A stretch of 6,938 nucleotides of DNA, taken from the NCBI GenBank assembly GCA_034437575.1, contig DAOTTY010000278.1, forward strand, positions 1 through 6,938, read 5' to 3'. This stretch comes from DAOTTY01 sp034437575 (GTDB lineage: Bacteria; Chloroflexota; Anaerolineae; Aggregatilineales; Phototrophicaceae). Positions 1 to 5,849 of this stretch are shown piece after piece (the first letter of the stretch is position 1; each line of letters opens with the position of its first letter). A model generated the notes under the pieces. The model had not been told where the DNA came from and did not search any database. It saw nothing but the letters and a program-made list of their open reading frames with translations. Made by a program: the position numbers and the translations under genes.

Positions 1-517
1 GAACGAAGTACATCGCCCGCGTGATCGAATCAACCACATTTTCGCCCTCCATTGTCTCTACGCCCAGCATGACCCCGGCTTTGCTGGCCCACTCCACGCC
101 TGCGGCTAACCCATCCAGGTAGCGCCGCTCCGTGTTGATGTCTGCCTCGCCGTAGTAGTCGTAATACCCTGCCACTTGAATCGTGCGAATGCCAATGTCC
201 GCGCAAAAGTCCACCGCCTTACGGAACAAGTCTAGCCCCTGCTGCCGGATGGCGGCATCTGCACTGCCAAGCGCCAAACGGCGGTGACCGCTCAGGCACA
301 TCGTAATAATCGGTGTGCCGCTGGCCTCGATAGCACGGCGCAGGCCAACCCGCTGGCTGTTAGACCAGTCCAGGCGGGCTTGCCGTTCGGTGCTTTCGTC
401 GCAGCTCATCTCGACAAAGTCAAACCCGGCTTGCTGTGCCAGTGACAGGCGCTCATGCCAATCCACATCAACGGGCAGCGCCTTTTCATAGATGCCCAGC
501 GGGAGATTGTAGCGCAT
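1..517 (-). CDS. ulaE: L-xylulose-5-phosphate 3-epimerase (L-ribulose-5-phosphate 3-epimerase), N-terminal part, cut by window edge
   Basis: This cytoplasmic TIM-barrel sugar-phosphate epimerase would convert L-xylulose-5-P, the product of UlaD, to L-ribulose-5-P. Only the first 172 codons are inside the window; the family is usually about 285 residues, so the C-terminal 40% or so lies off the left edge. The visible part resembles E. coli UlaE closely (recalled, not aligned): NLPLGIYEKALP at 4-15, GFDFVEMSCDE at 31-41, RLDWS at 48-52, MCLSGHRR at 73-80, IRTIQVAGYYDYY at 110-122. Glu154 in MLGVETME matches the first metal-binding Glu of the family; the remaining metal ligands would lie beyond the edge. 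The ATG at 515-517 starts 2 nt after the ulaD stop and has a GGAGG Shine-Dalgarno at 525-529, inside the last ulaD codons, so translation is probably coupled. It is the sixth gene of the operon; further genes may follow to the left. Confidence 0.93.
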   Translation of the reverse strand, partial: MRYNLPLGIYEKALPVDVDWHERLSLAQQAGFDFVEMSCDESTERQARLDWSNSQRVGLRRAIEASGTPIITMCLSGHRRLALGSADAAIRQQGLDLFRKAVDFCADIGIRTIQVAGYYDYYGEADINTERRYLDGLAAGVEWASKAGVMLGVETMEGENVVDSITRAMYFV

Positions 518-519
518 GA

Positions 520-1185
520 TTACGCCTCCACTGCGTAGGCAGCAGCAATCGCCTGCTGGAACTTTTGGGCAGCGGCGGCGGGGTCGTCTGCGTTGCAAAT
601 GGCGCGGCCAGCGATGAAGATATACACCGGCACACCTGCGAACAGGGCGATGTCATCGGCTTTGATGCCGCCCGTAACCGTGACCTTGAAGCCCATGTCG
701 TGCAGCTTATGAACGGTGTCAAAGTCTTCTGGCGTCCATGTGAGTGCGCCTTTAAGTTCGGCATCACGGCTGCGGTGGGTAATCACCTGCTGGACGCCCA
801 GGTCTTGCCACTTTTTGGCCATGTCCCACGTCCAGCCGTCACTCAGTTCGATTTGCACGTCGCAGCCCTGACGAGATTTGGCCTCGGCCAGCACGACCTC
901 GGCTGTGTCGGGGGCGGCCCCACTGACCACACTCACCCAGTCTGCGCCCGCATCGTAGCACATCTTAGAGATGACGCTGCCTGCTTCCGCAATGCGAACG
1001 TCCGCGAGAATAGTTTTGTTCGGGTACAGGCTGCGGATGACGCGCACCGCTTGCATTCCCTCGGCAAGGCACAAGATTGTGCCCACTTCGATCACATCAA
1101 TGTGGTTAACGGCCTGTTGCAGCGGCCCCAACGCGGACGGTAAATCAAAGGTATCCAGCGCAATTTGGAGTAACGGCTTGTTCAT
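520..1185 (-). CDS. ulaD: 3-keto-L-gulonate-6-phosphate decarboxylase (OMPDC suprafamily)
   Basis: The 221-residue cytoplasmic (beta/alpha)8-barrel enzyme would decarboxylate 3-keto-L-gulonate-6-P to L-xylulose-5-P and CO2, between UlaG and UlaE in the ascorbate pathway. Length fits (E. coli UlaD is 216). Family hallmarks visible are LQIALD with Asp11, IDVIEVGTILC with Glu33, QIEL with Glu113, HRSRDA with His137 and Arg140, KVTVTGG around 167-173 and FIAGRAI with Arg194. The odd point is the catalytic DxKxxD motif: residues 62-67 read D-V-R-I-A-E, so the lysine expected at 64 is Arg and the aspartate expected at 67 is Glu, confirmed in the DNA as codons CGC and GAA. The related hexulose-6-phosphate synthases share the fold; the VTVTGG and HRSRD segments and the ulaG/ulaE neighbours favour the decarboxylase. 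AAAGGA at 1195-1200 overlaps the stop of the upstream permease and serves the ATG at 1183-1185. Confidence 0.93.
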   Translation of the reverse strand: MNKPLLQIALDTFDLPSALGPLQQAVNHIDVIEVGTILCLAEGMQAVRVIRSLYPNKTILADVRIAEAGSVISKMCYDAGADWVSVVSGAAPDTAEVVLAEAKSRQGCDVQIELSDGWTWDMAKKWQDLGVQQVITHRSRDAELKGALTWTPEDFDTVHKLHDMGFKVTVTGGIKADDIALFAGVPVYIFIAGRAICNADDPAAAAQKFQQAIAAAYAVEA

Positions 1186-1191
1186 AGGTTC

Positions 1192-2145
1192 CTATCCTTT
1201 AACTGCGCCTGCCGTCATCCCGGCGATGATTTGGCGGGCAGCGAAAAATGTCAGTACCAACGGCGGAATCACAATCAGGGTACCCATTGCCATGATGTTG
1301 CCCCACTGCACGCCCTGTTCCGTGATGAACAGCGTAATGCCCACCGGCAGCGTGCGGGTGGTGCGCCCGGTGAGGATCAGCGCCAGTAAGAACTCATTCC
1401 ATGAGATGCGGAACACGAAGATAGCCGCCACTGCCAAACCGGGGCGCATCAATGGGAAGATAACCCGTGTAAATACCTGCCACTGCGAGGCACCATCTAC
1501 GATGGCGGCTTCTTCGATTTCACGCGGGATTTGCTGCAAAAAGCCCACCAGCAGCCAGATGGCAAACGGCAAATTGAGCGCAGTGTAGAACAAAATCAGG
1601 CCAACGCGCCCATCAACTAACCCTTCGGCGATAAGGTAGGGCGTTTCGTACTGGTTTAGGGCGCTGTCATCTAATGAGAAGAACAGGAAGTTTTCCCAAC
1701 CCAGCCACAGCACAAAAATCGGGATGGCCAGCACAGCGGGCGGCACCATCCGCACAATCAGCGTGAAGTAGGCAAAAGGCCCACGCCCACGAAAGCGCAA
1801 ACGCGCCAGCGAATACGCGGCCATGCCGCTTACCAACAGTGACAAAAACGTGGACACCAACCCGACGATAACCGAGTTCCGCAAATAGAGGTCGAAGTTG
1901 TTGTCCAGGATGGTGCGGTAGTTATTGAGCGTGGGCGTAAAAGCTGCCAGCGGGTTGTCCGCCATGATGTCTACCTGCGTTTTGAACGAAGTGAGCAGCA
2001 TCACCAGGATGGGCAGCAGGGCAATCAACGCCATGAAGATGAGGGCGACATATTGGAACAGGGCCGCCCAGGGAAAACGTCGCTCAGATGATCGTTGGCC
2101 GGCACTGTTGACTGGAAGGGCGTCGGGTTTGGTTGTGGTAGCCAT
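1192..2145 (-). CDS. CUT1-type sugar ABC transporter permease, MalG-like
   Basis: Second inner-membrane permease of the ABC importer. The 317-residue protein has about six hydrophobic segments (approx. 28-52, 89-112, 124-148, 181-202, 237-259, 288-308) and a clear cytoplasmic EAA loop, EEAAIVDGAS through FPLMRPG (211-236), the docking site for the ATPase subunit. SFKT at 53-56 and RISWNEFLLALILT near 246-259 are typical of MalG-type (not MalF-type) subunits. It is longer than the usual 270-280 residues: there is an N-terminal hydrophilic extension of about 25 residues and an extra segment of roughly 25-28 residues between membrane segments 3 and 4 (about 149-176, WENFLFFSLDDSALNQ onward), predicted on the outer face. 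ATG at 2143-2145 begins 6 nt after the stop of the upstream permease; a GAGGA lies rather far upstream (about 13 nt), so coupling to the preceding gene may matter. Specific substrate cannot be read from the sequence. Confidence 0.93.
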   Translation of the reverse strand: MATTTKPDALPVNSAGQRSSERRFPWAALFQYVALIFMALIALLPILVMLLTSFKTQVDIMADNPLAAFTPTLNNYRTILDNNFDLYLRNSVIVGLVSTFLSLLVSGMAAYSLARLRFRGRGPFAYFTLIVRMVPPAVLAIPIFVLWLGWENFLFFSLDDSALNQYETPYLIAEGLVDGRVGLILFYTALNLPFAIWLLVGFLQQIPREIEEAAIVDGASQWQVFTRVIFPLMRPGLAVAAIFVFRISWNEFLLALILTGRTTRTLPVGITLFITEQGVQWGNIMAMGTLIVIPPLVLTFFAARQIIAGMTAGAVKG

Positions 2146-2151
2146 CGTGGG

Positions 2152-3072
2152 TTAGTTTTCCTCTTGCAATGGGTTGGAGAACAACAGCAGCCCGAAACTG
2201 AGAACCACCATGATGAACATCAACAGGACGGAAATGGTGGCGGCGTAACCCAGGTTTTGTGAGGTGAACGCCTCTTTGTAAATGTGCAGCGATAGCACTT
2301 CGGTGCTTCGTCCTGGCCCGCCAAACGTCAGGATGAAGATCACCTCCAGCGCCCGGAACACATCAATCAGGCGCAGCAGCACCGTTACCAGCAAAATCGA
2401 GCGCAGCATGGGCAGCTTGATGTACCACGTCATCTGGAGCCAACTGGCACCGTCGATGTAGGCGGCTTCGGATACCTCACTGGGGAGGGCTTGCAAGCCC
2501 GCCAGCAAAATAATAAAGATGAACGGCGTCCACTGCCAAATGTCCGTGAGGATGATCGAAAAGAAGGCCAGCCCCGGCTCCCCCAGCCAGGTGTGGGCGG
2601 TAAAGCCAATGTTTTGCAGCGGCGGGATGGCTTCGCCAATGGCAGTGAGGTAATAGTTAATCAGGCCGATGCGCCCGTCGAACAGGTAACGCCAGATCAA
2701 GCCCACTGCCACCGGCGAAACCATCAACGGCAGGATAAAAATCGTGCGGAAGATGGCTGCACCGCGAATGGGCTTTTCCAGCATCAGGGCCAGCCCCAGC
2801 CCCAGCAGCATTTCGATGACCAACACCCAAAACGAAAAGCGCAGCGTCACCCAAACGGCAGTTCGCACGCCTTCATCTGTGAACAATCGCGCATACTGCT
2901 CCAGGCCGATCCACTCGCGCTGTGACCAGGGGGTACCCATGTCTAAATCGCTAAAGCTGAGTTGGAAAGCGCTAAAGAGCGGGACAATCAGCCCAAGAAT
3001 AAAGATAATAATAGCAGGCAATAAAAAGAGGTAAGCGACTGTGTTGCGCTGTAGTGCAGAGGTTCCAGTCAT
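2152..3072 (-). CDS. CUT1-type sugar ABC transporter permease, MalF/UgpA-like
   Basis: First inner-membrane permease of the importer, 306 residues, close to the usual length for single-domain MalF/UgpA-type subunits. It starts with a hydrophilic stub then a membrane segment (about 12-34, YLFLLPAIIIFILGLIVP), the family-typical lead-in. More segments follow at about 76-97, 108-130, 168-192, 224-249 and 277-298. The EAA loop is SEAAYIDGAS through KLPML (201-223), and TFGGPGRSTEVLSLHIYKEAF (about 249-269) in its GGP core is a signature of this permease type. ATG at 3070-3072 is preceded by an AAAAAGG run about 10 nt upstream. It sits 103 nt after the binding-protein gene and 6 nt before the MalG-like gene, the normal CUT1 order of binding protein, MalF, MalG. 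No ATPase gene accompanies it. Confidence 0.94.
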   Translation of the reverse strand: MTGTSALQRNTVAYLFLLPAIIIFILGLIVPLFSAFQLSFSDLDMGTPWSQREWIGLEQYARLFTDEGVRTAVWVTLRFSFWVLVIEMLLGLGLALMLEKPIRGAAIFRTIFILPLMVSPVAVGLIWRYLFDGRIGLINYYLTAIGEAIPPLQNIGFTAHTWLGEPGLAFFSIILTDIWQWTPFIFIILLAGLQALPSEVSEAAYIDGASWLQMTWYIKLPMLRSILLVTVLLRLIDVFRALEVIFILTFGGPGRSTEVLSLHIYKEAFTSQNLGYAATISVLLMFIMVVLSFGLLLFSNPLQEEN

Positions 3073-3175
3073 GGGTAATAAACCTTTTTATTTGCAAGCA
3101 GTGGGGCAGGTGGCCCACCCCACCATATATTAGCGAAGGGTGCTGCCCGCAGGCAGCACACTACATAAATCTAGC
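3073..3175 (-). promoter_or_regulatory. Two tandem mRNA stem-loops between binding protein and permease genes
   Basis: The gap holds two hairpins. The first transcribed is a perfect 8-bp stem GTGCTGCC/GGCAGCAC with a 4-nt loop (3140-3159). The second spans 3101-3123: GTGGGG pairs with CCCCAC, and in the minus-strand RNA the stem extends inward by two G-U wobbles and two G-C pairs to about 10 bp with a 3-nt loop. Those wobbles would be A-C mismatches in a plus-strand transcript, so the fold favours the operon mRNA. Neither hairpin is followed by a T-run, so these do not look like intrinsic terminators. By analogy with the malE-malF gap of E. coli, they could block 3' exonucleases and keep binding-protein mRNA more abundant than permease mRNA; this role is inferred. 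Confidence 0.75.
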
Positions 3176-4546
3176 TTACTGGCTCCAGGTGTAGTAGCCG
3201 GAGCGGTCCATCTCGGCGCGGATTTCTTCAGCAGCGGTGGCCATCGCGTCGTCCAGGGTACGCTCACCCGTGACGTATTCGCTGATGTAAACACCCAGGA
3301 TCGGCGCGTTGAGGGCACCCCACTCCGGGATGAGCGGACGCCAGTCAGCGTTAGCGCACTCAAGCTGCTCCAAAACCACCGGATATTCGGGGAACATCTC
3401 TTGCAGTTCGGGGTCTTCAAGCGTACTCAGGCGGGCCGGGTCACCACCGATGAGGGCAATCTCACGGTCAATGCGCTGGCTGGTCATCCACTGTATAAAC
3501 AGGAAGGCCGCTTCTTTGTTTTGGGAGTTGGACGGAATACCCATGCTAAAGCCACCCGTTTCAGACAGGCCACACTCAGCATCGCCAACACGCGGGTGCA
3601 GGGCGTAGCCAACGTTGCCGTCAACAACTGACTGGTTGGGGTCGCGGCTCATGGCAGCGATCTTGTGCGTGTCCAGGTACATGGCGGCGTCACCCTGAAG
3701 GAAGGCGTTAGCCTGCTCACCGAAACCATAGCTCAAAACGCCTGGCGGGGAGTTGTCGATGATGGTCTTGAGGGCTTCGGCAGCGGCCTTAGCTTCTGGC
3801 TCTTCAATGATCGGGTTCCAGTTGTCATCGAAGATACCACCACCATACGGGCTAAGGTGCAGCAGCCAGCCGTGAACAATCTGGTGGCCAGCAGCGCCAC
3901 GGCTCGTCATACCGTAAACATCGGGCACATTGTCGGTGATGAACTGAGCGGTTTCCAGCATTTCTTCGTAGGTTTCCGGCACTTCAAGCTCGTATTCCTC
4001 GAAGATGTCCGTCCGGTAAACCAGGATGCTCGTCTCTGCACCGAAGGGCAGGCCGTAGAGGGCATCTGTTGGGCCGGGCAGGTAGGCGCGGTTGCCACCC
4101 ACAATGCCGCCCGTTTCCAGCCATGCCGGGACGAGGTCAGCCGGGTTGTAGTTGGGGTCGGCCAGTTCTGCATTGACGAAGAACTCAGCCAGCGGGGTCA
4201 GGTAGCCGTTTTTGACGTACTCGGACTTGGTGAAGACCACCCAGGCCACAACGTCGTAGTCGCCGCCGCGTGTCTTCTGGAATTCGGTTTCCTGAGCAGT
4301 CTTCATGTTTTCGTACTGGATGAAGTCAACTTCTACGTTGATGCCCGTTTCTTCTTCAAACTGCGGGATCAGCGTAGCAGCCTGCTGAAAGTGGAAAAGG
4401 GACGGCCAACTTACGACGACGGTCGTGCCCTCATAGGGCGCGTAGGGGTTGGGGCCGTCCTGGGCTTCGGCAGCAGGGGCAGCAGCGGACTGCGCCAAAA
4501 CGACACCCACAACGAGGGCCAGGGTCAGAAAGAGTTTTTTGTACAC
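3176..4546 (-). CDS. Extracellular sugar-binding protein of ABC importer (family 1 / CUT1)
   Basis: The 456-residue exported protein captures the substrate and delivers it to the two permeases encoded next. It has a Sec signal peptide: MYKK, then hydrophobic LFLTLALVVGVVLA (5-18), then an Ala-rich stretch with plausible cleavage after AEA (residue 28). There is no lipobox Cys, so it looks freely secreted or periplasmic rather than lipid-anchored. The mature part begins like many family 1 solute-binding proteins: TTVVVSWPSLFHFQQAATLI, then IPQFEEETGINVEVDFIQYE, a short DYDVVAWV segment, and later GDAAMYLDTHKIA and FLFIQWMTS. The start is GTG (4544-4546) with GGAG at 4554-4557, 7 nt upstream; no in-frame ATG lies nearby. 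It is the second operon gene, about 120 nt after ulaG. The ligand is unknown; from context it should be ascorbate or a related sugar acid or lactone, possibly phosphorylated or glycosylated. Confidence 0.93.
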   Translation of the reverse strand: MYKKLFLTLALVVGVVLAQSAAAPAAEAQDGPNPYAPYEGTTVVVSWPSLFHFQQAATLIPQFEEETGINVEVDFIQYENMKTAQETEFQKTRGGDYDVVAWVVFTKSEYVKNGYLTPLAEFFVNAELADPNYNPADLVPAWLETGGIVGGNRAYLPGPTDALYGLPFGAETSILVYRTDIFEEYELEVPETYEEMLETAQFITDNVPDVYGMTSRGAAGHQIVHGWLLHLSPYGGGIFDDNWNPIIEEPEAKAAAEALKTIIDNSPPGVLSYGFGEQANAFLQGDAAMYLDTHKIAAMSRDPNQSVVDGNVGYALHPRVGDAECGLSETGGFSMGIPSNSQNKEAAFLFIQWMTSQRIDREIALIGGDPARLSTLEDPELQEMFPEYPVVLEQLECANADWRPLIPEWGALNAPILGVYISEYVTGERTLDDAMATAAEEIRAEMDRSGYYTWSQ

Positions 4547-4666
4547 TTTATATCTCCAAATGAAACTATATACACATTTTGAGCAACCGGCGTCGGCTTT
4601 GAAGAGGCCAGTGACGCCGGGTTGTTCACAAAATCAGGGTGCCTGACGGTGCGACGAGCGTTTCCG
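4547..4666 (-). promoter_or_regulatory. Structured intercistronic segment between ulaG and binding-protein gene (three stem-loops)
   Basis: Three inverted repeats are visible, listed in transcription order. AGCG-GAAA-CGCT (4657-4668) is a 4-bp stem with a GNRA-type loop that overlaps the ulaG stop codon. TCAGG-CAC-CCTGA (4634-4646) is a 5-bp stem followed by TTTTG, a weak terminator or attenuator shape. The largest (4584-4624) pairs CAACCCGGCGTC with GACGCCGGTTG: 11 bp with one bulged C in the minus-strand RNA, around an 18-nt apical loop that can add a GGC/GCC pairing. It ends about 37 nt before the GTG start, leaving an AT-rich leader with the GGAG ribosome site. A TATATA lies at about 4568-4573 but no -35 is spaced to match, so I see no convincing internal promoter. 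Transcript processing, partial termination or protection of the binding-protein mRNA are all possible. Confidence 0.7.
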
Positions 4667-5734
4667 CTACAAAAGGGCTTTGAAGGGCAGGTCAGGTTCA
4701 ATAGTGAAGGCGTCCTCGAAGCCACGGCGATACTGATAAATCAGCTTGCCTTTGTCTGTGGGGTAGGTGTACTTGCCACCCACCTGCCAGATGAACGGCT
4801 CAAATTTATACTGGAGGCGGTGCTTCCGCATGTTCCACAAGACGAGGATTTCGTTGGGGTCTGCCTGGAAGTTCGTCCAGATGTCGTAGTGAATCGGGAT
4901 CACGACTTCAGTATCCAGGCCCTCAGCCATCCGCAGGATGTCTACGGAGGTGAGCTTATCCATCATGCCGCGTGGGTTCTCACCATAGTTGCCAACGGCC
5001 ACATGCACATCGTGGTCGTTGCCGTGCTTGGTAAACCAGTTGGAATAGTGCGAGTCTGCGGCGTGGTAAAGGTTGCCACCGGGTGTTTTGATGAGGAAGT
5101 TAACGGCCTTTTCGTCCATATCCATTACGGGCTGGCCTTTGAGGGTAACGCCGGGGGGCGCAGTGACCAGTTCGGTGCGGTCGAACGAATCGAGGGCGAC
5201 GATTTGCACATCTTTAACGTCTACCACATCGCCGGGCCGCACCACAATGCAGCGGTCTTCCGGCACGCCCCAGGCCACCCACTTATCCACGCAGGACTGC
5301 GGGCCGATGAAGGGCACATCAACCGGGCAGTTCTGGACGACAGCAGCAGCGACGTTGGGGTCAATGTGGTCGCTGTGGTCGTGTGTGGCCAACAGCGCGT
5401 CTAGTTCACGGATGGCGAAGGGATCAATGGGGACAATGGCACTACGCAGGTTGGGTTGCAGCTTTTTCACGCCGATAGCACGCTGGTGCTGGTGCTGGTC
5501 ACGCATCCAGGGGTTGGCCTGGGTCTGCTTGCCCGTCTTCACCCACAGGTCAACGCAGATGTTGGTGTTGTTTTCCGTCTTGACCCAGATGCCACAACAA
5601 CCTAGCCACCACATTGCGAATGTGTTTGGCTCGACCTGTTCCTGCTCAATTTCCTCGTTTAGCCAGGTTCCCCACTCTGGGAAGGTACTTAAAATCCACG
5701 ATTCGCGGGTTATTTCGTGAACGTTGTCACCCAT
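4667..5734 (-). CDS. ulaG: L-ascorbate-6-phosphate lactonase (metallo-beta-lactamase fold)
   Basis: This cytoplasmic metal-dependent hydrolase would open the lactone ring of L-ascorbate-6-P to give 3-keto-L-gulonate-6-P, the substrate of UlaD. At 355 residues it matches E. coli UlaG (354) and shares long stretches with it, recalled rather than aligned: ITRESWILSTFPEWG (8-22), EEIEQEQV, FAMWWLGC (39-46), VKKLQPNLR (89-97), the metal motif HDHSDH (118-123), NVAAAVVQNC, RCIVV.PGDVV (161-171), GNYGENPRG (248-256), PFIWQVGGK and a TIEPDLPFK tail. His224, Asp227 and His282 lie where further metal or active-site residues are expected. The segment reads YHAADSHYS where I recall YHSGDSHYS in E. coli. 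ATG at 5732-5734 has AAGGGG 5 nt upstream. It is the first gene of the operon, behind the promoter at 5804-5832, and it identifies the pathway most strongly. Confidence 0.96.
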   Translation of the reverse strand: MGDNVHEITRESWILSTFPEWGTWLNEEIEQEQVEPNTFAMWWLGCCGIWVKTENNTNICVDLWVKTGKQTQANPWMRDQHQHQRAIGVKKLQPNLRSAIVPIDPFAIRELDALLATHDHSDHIDPNVAAAVVQNCPVDVPFIGPQSCVDKWVAWGVPEDRCIVVRPGDVVDVKDVQIVALDSFDRTELVTAPPGVTLKGQPVMDMDEKAVNFLIKTPGGNLYHAADSHYSNWFTKHGNDHDVHVAVGNYGENPRGMMDKLTSVDILRMAEGLDTEVVIPIHYDIWTNFQADPNEILVLWNMRKHRLQYKFEPFIWQVGGKYTYPTDKGKLIYQYRRGFEDAFTIEPDLPFKALL

Positions 5735-5758
5735 TTTTTCCCCTTAAAGGTTATTTAA

Positions 5759-5778
5759 GTACAAGCGCTAATTTGTAC
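5759..5778. promoter_or_regulatory. Inverted repeat GTACAA-N8-TTGTAC, candidate operator in the ulaG leader
   Basis: A perfect 6-bp inverted repeat with an 8-bp spacer that itself contains most of the palindrome AGCGCT (5764-5769). It lies about 20-40 bp downstream of the predicted start of transcription, where a bound repressor could block elongation; as RNA it could also form a hairpin upstream of the ribosome site. Binding by the divergent SorC-type regulator is inferred from position only. Confidence 0.45.
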
Positions 5779-5783
5779 GGTAA

Positions 5784-5849
5784 ACACATTAGCAATGTTC
5801 AGCATCATAGTGTCCATGTGAGAAAATGTCAACAATTTTGAGAATGTGT
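5784..5849. promoter_or_regulatory. Paired inverted motif ACACATT-NN-CAA flanking the operon promoter
   Basis: ACACATTAGCAATGTT at 5784-5799 (plus strand) and ACACATTCTCAAAATT at 5849-5834 (minus strand) match at 12 of 16 positions and face each other. The first covers the predicted transcription start and contains its own small palindrome ACATT-AGC-AATGT (5786-5798); the second begins just upstream of the -35 box. Two opposed sites bracketing one promoter suit a multimeric regulator such as a SorC-family tetramer. No binding evidence exists beyond the pattern. Confidence 0.4.
5804..5832 (-). promoter_or_regulatory. Sigma-70-type promoter for the ula-ABC operon
   Basis: On the minus strand a perfect TTGACA (-35, 5827-5832) is followed after exactly 17 bp by TATGAT (-10, 5804-5809; one mismatch to TATAAT). 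Transcription would start near 5797 and leave a leader of about 63 nt before ulaG. The quality of both boxes and the spacing make this the best promoter in the window, and it points into the six-gene operon. Confidence 0.8.

Noticed and set aside
565..1143. 192-residue plus-strand open frame opposite ulaD
   Set aside because: Antisense to a clearly recognised enzyme gene; its composition looks like a reverse-complement shadow.
4568..4573. Internal promoter for the binding-protein gene at TATATA
   Set aside because: The sequence 17 bp upstream (GACGCC) does not resemble a -35 box and lies inside the large stem-loop.
3665..4582. 305-residue plus-strand open frame opposite the binding-protein gene
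   Set aside because: It is fully antisense to a well-supported gene, has no family resemblance that I recognise, and arises from the codon pattern of the real gene.
4629..4646. Intrinsic terminator after ulaG (5-bp stem then TTTTG)
   Set aside because: The stem is short and the T-run has only four bases, and the following transport genes clearly belong to the same unit; recorded instead as part of the structured gap.
4622..5404. 260-residue plus-strand open frame opposite ulaG
   Set aside because: It lies antisense to a highly conserved UlaG coding region and shows no recognisable domain or ribosome site.
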